The position numbers and the translations under genes were made by a program. The notes under the pieces are model-generated. The model searched no databases, was not told the DNA's origin, and saw nothing but the letters and a program-made list of their open reading frames with translations. Below, in pieces: positions 1 to 4,448 of a DNA stretch of 6,127 bases. Every line of letters starts with the position of its first letter. Within the stretch, counting starts at the first letter, position 1. Source of the stretch: Rhizobium sp. LCM 4573 (GTDB taxonomy: Bacteria; Pseudomonadota; Alphaproteobacteria; Rhizobiales; Rhizobiaceae); assembly GCF_001854865.1 (NCBI RefSeq), contig NZ_MDDW01000003.1, positions 61,585 to 67,711 on the forward strand. Reading direction: 5' to 3'.

Positions 1-121
1 CGTTCTTGTTATAGCGAAGAAGCGCGACTTCGATGCGCTTCGCTGATGTGCCGTAGTTGAGGTCGCAGAGCCTGACAATCTCACCGACGTATCAACACTC
101 CAGCTTGGGAATGTCCGACAT
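1..121 (-). pseudogene. Start of a broken hypothetical gene, cut by the left window edge
   Basis: Reading leftwards from an ATG at 121-119, the frame gives MSDIPKLEC, then a TGA at 94-92, then about 30 open residues to the window edge (beginning YVGEIVRLCDLNYGTS and ending LLRYNKN). The composition on both sides of the TGA looks like ordinary protein, so a single base change (for example TGG to TGA) is the simplest explanation. A GGAG lies nine bases upstream of the ATG. The gene would begin 32 bases after the stop of the HEPN gene on the same strand, so it may have been its operon partner. I do not recognise the family. It could also be chance coding-like sequence, since only 40 residues are visible. 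Confidence 0.3.
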
Positions 122-153
122 CAAGCCGGGCTCCAGCGGGAGGTGGTATTGCC

Positions 154-954
154 CTAAGCCGACTCGGCCCATCGAAGTCCTTGCAGGACGCAAGCAGCAT
201 ACCCTTCCGCTGTCGAACGATCCCGATCGGCCTGCTCATCGAACTCAGTATTTAACCCTTCTACGATCAATGAGGCATGCTTCGCGGCATCCATCGCGAG
301 AGCAAGGAGGAGATTGAGATCAGAATACATCGGCAAAGCGTCGGGTTCCTTATCGAAAAGCGAATGCGCCAGCCGACGGTTGCGGAAGTCGCGGACACGT
401 TTGATGGCCGCCTCCTCGTGGGAGCCTACCTCTGAAAGGCGAGCAACTATCTCGAGGTAGGCTGTGATCGTCTTGCTGCAGGTCTCACGGTCTCCAGCCC
501 GATGTTCGGCTTCGATTTCCTCTATTATTGCCGCAATTTCGGGCGAGGGTTGCTCCTCCTCATCGCTCCTGAGGTCTTCGATCCCGGGAAGCCAGTTCGA
601 CGCCTCAGCTTGCAACCTCTCCTTTACGCCAGGGATTTCGAAAAGCGCCCCCAACACCTGCACAGAGGCTTTGTCTTGCGTCTCTGGAGGGAATTTCGGA
701 TTTTGACCAACATCGAAGATGCGGGCGATATCCATCGCCAGTTTCAGCGCTAGCGCATTCTGAACAATCCCGTATGTGTCGTTGTAAACGGTATGGATGC
801 CGTTCATTCCCCGCGGGATCACGTCGTTGCAAGCCTCCATCACCGAATGCGAAGCAACTGCGGTACCGACGTCCTGCCTCAACATCGGCGCAATCAATTT
901 AATCCTTCTCAAGGCCTCGTCTACATCCATCAGCGCCCCCATCTGTTCAATCAT
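154..954 (-). CDS. HEPN-domain protein, AbiU2-like (putative abortive infection / toxin RNase)
   Basis: This is a 266-residue, mostly helical, soluble protein with no signal peptide or membrane segment. Near the C-terminus is R191-N192-R193-R194-L195-A196-H197, the R-N-x4-H signature of HEPN ribonucleases, in the context 'VRDFRNRRLAHSLFDKEPD'. This closely resembles AbiU2-type HEPN proteins, where a helix bearing 'R(D/N)xRLAH' is followed by a second long helix (here about residues 211-233). In that superfamily paired HEPN domains cleave RNA, often as toxins or phage-triggered abortive-infection effectors. The acidic, low-complexity stretch at about 130-150 looks like a linker. No obvious antitoxin gene sits beside it. 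The ATG at 954 overlaps the stop of an upstream remnant by four bases (ATGA), which supports this start. An alternative is the ATG at 930 (residue 9), which has a G-rich stretch upstream. HEPN assignment is fairly sure; the defence role is inferred. Confidence 0.78.
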   Translation of the reverse strand: MIEQMGALMDVDEALRRIKLIAPMLRQDVGTAVASHSVMEACNDVIPRGMNGIHTVYNDTYGIVQNALALKLAMDIARIFDVGQNPKFPPETQDKASVQVLGALFEIPGVKERLQAEASNWLPGIEDLRSDEEEQPSPEIAAIIEEIEAEHRAGDRETCSKTITAYLEIVARLSEVGSHEEAAIKRVRDFRNRRLAHSLFDKEPDALPMYSDLNLLLALAMDAAKHASLIVEGLNTEFDEQADRDRSTAEGYAACVLQGLRWAESA

Positions 955-1162
955 ACATCCGGCGCGATCGATCCAACAACAAGATCATGCCTCACTGGCT
1001 CTTTGCGGATGTGCGCATAGGCCATCCGTGACACGATCGCGTCGCCCTTAACACGGGTGTCGGGGAAGCGTGGCAAGCTCCTGCGCGACAGCCCAGCGCG
1101 TCAACCGCACTGCCCTTCAGAAGGCCGGCTGCTGCAAGGAAGAACATTCCGCTGCAGACCGA
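951..1162 (-). pseudogene. Decayed gene remnant, possibly DJ-1/PfpI (GlxA-like) domain
   Basis: Three successive reading frames on the minus strand together give one plausible protein. From 1162 the first reads SVCSGMFFLAAAGLLKGSA. After a one-base shift the second reads RWAVAQELAT, and after another the third reads RFPDTRVKGDAI and runs to a TGA at 953-951. The order VCSG, LAAAGLL, W-x-x-x-x-x-LA, RFP, V-x-x-DAI matches the nucleophile-elbow region of the DJ-1/PfpI domain found in GlxA/AraC-family regulators, where the Cys of VCSG/ICTG lies on the elbow. The last 25 or so residues (around MAYAHIRKEPVRHD) do not clearly fit that family, so a deletion or fusion is possible. The final TGA overlaps the HEPN ATG as ATGA. 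No full-length frame exists, so it cannot make an intact protein. Family assignment is tentative. Confidence 0.45.
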
Positions 1163-1287
1163 CCCATCCATCCCTTCTGGACTGAAGTCGTCCTCTTCCC
1201 TAACCAAGCCATGGCTGGTTCGGACGGTTTTGACTCATAACGTGAAATCGGCGTTTGCTTGCTGCGAAAACCTGCAGCACGCTTGCT

Positions 1288-1296
1288 GGGGAGGAG
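1288..1296 (+). promoter_or_regulatory. Shine-Dalgarno sequence fixing the start at 1305
   Basis: GGGGAGGAG lies eight bases before the ATG at 1305. This strong site argues for that start rather than the in-frame TTG at 1230. The ATG at 1298 sits only one base after the site and its frame closes after four codons, so it is not used productively. Confidence 0.7.
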
Positions 1297-1304
1297 CATG
1301 TCAA

Positions 1305-1568
1305 ATGTATGAAAAGATCACATTGCCTTTTGACCCGCAGACTATAGCAACTCTTGAAGGGGTCTTGATTGGAGATTTCGAGCCCACCGCCGAAACACTG
1401 ATATTCCAGTTTGTGCGAGGCAATGGCGAACGCTTCCAACTCGACCTGCACGAGATACTCCAAGCATTGATCTTTTGTTCAGAGACCGGCGCTATCCCGC
1501 CCCTGTCATTCGATTGGGTTAATCAGGCGGCGGCGATCCATGGCAAGGTATTTCAAGAAAATGCATGA
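1305..1568 (+). CDS. Small acidic hypothetical protein, first gene of an overlapping three-gene cassette
   Basis: This encodes 87 residues beginning MYEKITLPFDPQTIATLEGV and ending with a Lys-Val-Phe-Gln-Glu-Asn-Ala tail. The protein is soluble and acidic, with no membrane segment or signal peptide. The first half looks beta-rich (residues about 15-48, alternating hydrophobics), and the second half contains two likely helices (about 48-58 and 68-85). The start is chosen from the strong GGGGAGGAG eight bases upstream. Its 3' end overlaps the next gene by 29 bases, which suggests translational coupling and a joint function. I do not recognise a family. Roles such as a small accessory, inhibitor or immunity-like partner of the 294-residue protein are only guesses from size and position. 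Confidence 0.7.
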   Translation: MYEKITLPFDPQTIATLEGVLIGDFEPTAETLIFQFVRGNGERFQLDLHEILQALIFCSETGAIPPLSFDWVNQAAAIHGKVFQENA

Positions 1569-2424
1569 CTCTCGGCAGGATTACGAGGTGGATCGGGACA
1601 CCGCAGAAAAGGTGTTGGGAAGAAACTATCCCTGGTACAGACCTCGGGGCAACGACCCCGGCTACTTTGCCGTCTGCTCCAGATGCGACAATCCGGTGCG
1701 TCTAATTGGCCTATATACCGGTGGTGTAACGCCCCATGGGCGTCATGTGGGGCGGCCTAAGGATGGCTTCCCGTACTTTGATCGGATTTCGAACGATTTC
1801 TGCGCGTACGACCGCCCTAGAGTCATAAACAAGGCTGATCGTCGGGATATTTCCGAGTTTGGAAGAAAAATAATCAGAATCGCAATCGAAGAGTTCGATC
1901 GGATTATTTATGTGTTGTCTCAAACACTCGGCTTTCACATTTCGACAACACTTGCTGAGGAGATGCTCCGAGATTGGCTGGCAGAGGAAGGGTATCTTTA
2001 TACGGGTGCCCACCTAAGGAATGTTCCCTGGATGATCGCATATTTCTCTCGGCGACAATCGCTCTTTGGTCGCCCAATCTGGGGGAACGACGAGCTGGTG
2101 GCAGCGATACAGGAAAACGAGCCGAATGCGACATTCGAAAGGCAGGCATTAGCTAAAGGCGACGCATTTTATTCAGTAACGTTTGAATTCATAGGACATC
2201 GTACACGCCCTCTGCCTGACGCGAAGACCGAGGAATCCGTGACGATGCGAGTTTTCGGAACCGCTCCGTGGGGTGGAGAAGCGCCGTTGATCCTTGAGCA
2301 GCAGGTGGTCTTCGATGACGCACGTTTCGCGGCCCTAATGAACACCGCACCTGAACGCGCGCAGAGAAATGATCGATTGCTCGCAATCGCTCAGAGAGTT
2401 GGAGGCCATCTTGTCGGAAAATGA
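1540..2424 (+). CDS. Hypothetical protein with a probable Cys/His zinc site
   Basis: This 294-residue protein is the central member of the cassette. Residues 40-90 hold a Cys/His array: C46-x2-C49, H66-x2-H69 in 'TPHGRHVGRPKDGF', and C88 in 'NDFCAYDRP'. That spacing looks like a structural zinc site, possibly with one extra ligand. Residues about 98-170 look helical; residues about 195-265 look beta-rich; the C-terminus is a short helix. There is no transmembrane segment. No nuclease, ATPase or transposase motif is visible, and I do not recognise the family. The ATG at 1540 lies inside the preceding gene behind a weak GGCGGCGGCG stretch; the ATG at 1561 (residue 8) is an alternative. The 3' end overlaps the next gene. 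Local composition is A+T-rich (21 of 60 bases G/C at 1861-1920), unlike the protease gene to the right, which suggests horizontal acquisition. Confidence 0.8.
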   Translation: MARYFKKMHDSRQDYEVDRDTAEKVLGRNYPWYRPRGNDPGYFAVCSRCDNPVRLIGLYTGGVTPHGRHVGRPKDGFPYFDRISNDFCAYDRPRVINKADRRDISEFGRKIIRIAIEEFDRIIYVLSQTLGFHISTTLAEEMLRDWLAEEGYLYTGAHLRNVPWMIAYFSRRQSLFGRPIWGNDELVAAIQENEPNATFERQALAKGDAFYSVTFEFIGHRTRPLPDAKTEESVTMRVFGTAPWGGEAPLILEQQVVFDDARFAALMNTAPERAQRNDRLLAIAQRVGGHLVGK

Positions 2425-2614
2425 GTATGATATTTCGTCACTCGGTTTCGTAACGTTCGAAACCCCTGGTGGCGTCGCGAACGTTTCTACTGCAACGGTT
2501 CTGCAGTGTATACGCATTGCCGTTGAGGAAAAGCGGCTGCCGCCGTTTGATATGACCTCGCCCCAAGAGGTTCGCTCGATCAGCGGAGATCAACTCTTGG
2601 TAGATCGACAGTAG
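2369..2614 (+). CDS. Small hypothetical protein, third gene of the overlapping cassette
   Basis: From the ATG at 2369 this gives 81 residues. An in-frame TTG at 2411 would give 67 and is preceded by a near-ideal GGAGG at 2401-2405. The first start overlaps the 294-residue gene by 56 bases, the second by 14. The extra N-terminal segment (MIDCSQSLRELEAI) would make a reasonable helix, so the choice is open; the ribosome site favours 2411. The body has a hydrophobic strand region (LGFVTFETPGGVANV), then a helix (about residues 42-54) and a polar tail. It is soluble and of unknown family. Overlap with the preceding gene implies coupled expression. It could be a spurious frame, but the overlap, good ribosome site and protein-like composition argue that it is real. 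Confidence 0.6.
   Translation: MIDCSQSLRELEAILSENEYDISSLGFVTFETPGGVANVSTATVLQCIRIAVEEKRLPPFDMTSPQEVRSISGDQLLVDRQ
2401..2405 (+). promoter_or_regulatory. Ribosome binding site favouring the TTG start at 2411
   Basis: GGAGG stands five bases before the TTG at 2411, inside the end of the 294-residue gene. The ATG at 2369 has only a weak purine stretch before it. A 16-base inverted repeat (CGATTGC-TC-GCAATCG, 2374-2389) lies between the two candidate starts. Confidence 0.45.
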
Positions 2615-2751
2615 AACTATCGAACTCGGCTCGGCGCGAAACTGCCAAGTCCTGTGACCCATGGTTCCGAACTACCAACAGTGAACTGGAAACCTGTCCG
2701 TAAGCCTGCGTGATTGCGCCGGCCATCCCGCTAAAGCAGAATTGGGAAAAC
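2615..2751. other. Gap between the three-gene cassette and the next gene
   Basis: I see no convincing terminator hairpin with a T run, no RNA gene and no clear sigma-70 promoter here. A GTG at 2710 is in frame with the following gene but lacks a good ribosome site. The gap could hold the promoter of the 148-residue gene, but no element can be named. Confidence 0.4.
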
Positions 2752-2760
2752 GGAGCGGCT

Positions 2761-3207
2761 ATGGATACCTTTTCCTCTACGAACCATCAAACCTTGAAAC
2801 GGCAACCGCGACTCAAATCGCCTATAGTTCTCCGACAGATCGAGGACCATGCCTTCAACGCGGCCTACCCACCGCTGTCCAAGCGCGAGATCGCCGAAGC
2901 TCGGGTCGGTTTGCTGAGCTACGGTATTTCCGTTGGCGATGTCCGATTTCTGCTGAATTGGCTGAAAGATGAAATTCCTAGACATGAACATCATCTATCC
3001 GAAAAGGACGGTATCAAGATACTGGAGGCCCAGCTCACATTGGCGAAGCTAATTCAAATCGAAAACAGGCACGGCCCAGGCGCTGCGTTGAATTTAGAAC
3101 ACCCTTACATCAGGGCCATGGCAAGCCAAGGCGTACTCGAATCTCGATACTCTAATGAAGAAATCGAAAATGCGCGACGCTACAGGTCACTTGGGGCGAC
3201 GCCCTGA
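2761..3207 (+). CDS. Hypothetical helical protein, 148 residues
   Basis: The ATG at 2761 is preferred because GGAG at 2752-2755 lies five bases upstream. An in-frame GTG at 2710 would add 17 residues. The N-terminus (MDTFSSTNHQTLKRQPRLKS) is basic and probably disordered. From residue about 25 the protein is mainly alpha-helical, with helices at roughly 41-56 (SKREIAEARVGLLSYG), 59-73 (VGDVRFLLNWLKDE) and 83-103 (GIKILEAQLTLAKLIQIEN). The C-terminus is charged. No catalytic motif, membrane span or signal is seen, and I do not recognise the family. It follows the cassette on the same strand but is separated by about 150 bases, so it may be a separate unit. The amphipathic helices suggest a role in protein-protein contacts, which is inference only. 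Confidence 0.68.
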   Translation: MDTFSSTNHQTLKRQPRLKSPIVLRQIEDHAFNAAYPPLSKREIAEARVGLLSYGISVGDVRFLLNWLKDEIPRHEHHLSEKDGIKILEAQLTLAKLIQIENRHGPGAALNLEHPYIRAMASQGVLESRYSNEEIENARRYRSLGATP

Positions 3208-3272
3208 ATCGGACATGTGAAACCCAGCTTCGTCGGGATCGTAGTGCCAATTTTCATATGTGCCCCCAATAA

Positions 3273-3689
3273 CTATTGACACGGCTTCCATACAAAAGGC
3301 CCGTTAACGAGGCGTTCCCTTCTCCTTCCCGCTTCCCTCCACCACTCCCGCGTTTTCGCATTCTGCCGCCCCGTGGCTTCCTTCATGAACTCGTCGAAGG
3401 TTCCGAGCATTTCTTTTACTCAGACGGCGTAATCCTCCGTAATGAGGTCTAACCAGAAATTCCGTCGTTCGCCTTTGGAAGCGCTGACAAAGCTCTGTTC
3501 GAATTCCAGAACCACTGGCCACACATCCGGTAGATGTGGCGGGAAGATCAGATATGAACAGACATTGGCCACCTCTGGAACGATGATTTCCCAGTCTACT
3601 CTGGCGTCTTCGAAATTCGTCGGATCGCTCTCGTTGATGCGACCAGGGCACCAACGAGGCGGCCGCGATGGAGAAACCTGTCCTAAATA
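3273..3689 (-). pseudogene. Degraded hypothetical gene with an internal TGA and no start codon
   Basis: Reading minus from 3689, an 89-codon open frame with coding-like composition (for example FEDARVDWEIIVPEVANV, then HLPDVWPVVLEFEQS, then RRNFWLDLITEDYAV) ends at a TGA at 3422-3420. The same frame then continues for 48 codons (VKEMLGTFDEFMKEATGR onward) to a TAG at 3275-3273. Reading the TGA as TGG (Trp) would give a smooth protein of about 138 residues. The upstream end begins right after a stop and contains no early ATG, GTG or TTG, so the original N-terminus is missing or lies in another frame. It overlaps the 3' end of the phosphoesterase gene and was probably the third gene of that operon. 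I do not recognise the family. An ATG at 3410 could start a short residual peptide. Confidence 0.55.
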
Positions 3690-4448
3690 TCAATGGTGAA
3701 TGATGGATCGAAATCCGTCCTCTCGCCAGGATATCCTCTGGGATTCGAGACGACGCGACAGCTCCCAAGCAGATAGTCGTTCCGGTGGTGGACGTGTCCA
3801 TGGACCCACAATGCCGGCTGCGCTTCGGCGATCAAGGCCTCCAGATCGGAGGCATAGCAAGCCGAAAGTGGATCATCTCGAAAATCCGGCGATATAGAAC
3901 GGGCAGACGGAGCGTGATGCGTAACCATCACGGTTTTCCGATCTCCCGCATTCGTCAGTTCGCGCGCGAGGAACGCTCGTGTCTCCATATGTTTGCGAAA
4001 GGCGTGGATTGGCTTGAACTTCTGAAATGGCAACTTCGAACTTGATGTTTCGAAAATCGTTCATGCCGGACTGAGCGATGGCCATTGCAAGCTGCGGATC
4101 GCGTCCGGTGATGCGGAAGTCGGTCCACAATGTGCCGCCGATGAAGCGAACACCTGAGATGTCGACCGCGTCATTTTCGAGAAAGTGCAGGTTAGGATAG
4201 AGGCTGGCGACTTCGCGCGCATCCCGAAGGCCTTCTTGAACGGACCCCCTGTAGAATTCGTGATTGCCGGCGACAAAGACAACGGGCAGCGAAGGATCGA
4301 TGTGGCGCGCGAGCCACTCTATGCTCGGAACGACACCGCGTGTCAGCAAGTCACCGCAGCAAACCAGCACATCGGCGTCAACAGACGATGGCTGCACGAA
4401 AGGAACCCCGAATTCCAGATGCAAGTCCGAGAAGGCCCAAATCTTCAT
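3683..4448 (-). pseudogene. Calcineurin-like metallophosphoesterase, disrupted by a frameshift
   Basis: The first frame starts at the ATG at 4448 (MKIWAFSDLHLEFG) and carries the early metal-ligand motifs of the family: D8-x-H10, G32-D33 and G61-N62-H63-E64. At about residue 136 it leaves a family-like sequence (GMNDFRNIK) for an unrelated tail. One base over, the expected continuation appears (PFQKFKPIHAFRKHMETRAF) and carries the late motifs T-H-H-A-P and G-H-V-H-H, ending DPSFTIDI and TAG. The span of 766 bases is 255 codons plus one base, which fits a single inserted base between about 4048 and 4028. The intact protein would be about 254 residues, the usual size for this group. Metal ligands are split between frames, so neither half should be active. 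The start overlaps the protease gene stop as ATGA, with GGAGG eight bases upstream. It may be a natural mutation, a sequencing error or, less likely, programmed frameshifting. Confidence 0.85.

Noticed and set aside
19..41. Inverted repeat GAAGCGC / GCGCTTC with a 9-base loop as a terminator
   Set aside because: No T run follows on either strand, and it falls inside a coding-like frame.
57..317. A plus-strand open frame of 86 codons at the left end
   Set aside because: It overlaps the HEPN gene in antisense, has no good ribosome site and gives a low-complexity, non-family product.
1230..1258. TTGACT as a possible promoter for the plus-strand cassette
   Set aside because: The hexamer is close to a -35 box, but nothing like TATAAT follows at the right distance.
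3208..3272. Bidirectional terminator between the convergent gene ends
   Set aside because: I could not find a stem of useful length with a T tract in either direction.
3276..3281. A perfect TTGACA resembling a -35 box
   Set aside because: No acceptable -10 element occurs at 16-18 bases downstream, and it lies in the 3' end of the broken minus-strand gene.
3304..3801. A 165-codon minus-strand frame starting at an ATG inside the phosphoesterase gene
   Set aside because: It is out of frame with the clear phosphoesterase C-terminus and with the better coding-like frame at 3273-3689. Its product is rich in Arg and Ser in the way of an out-of-frame reading.
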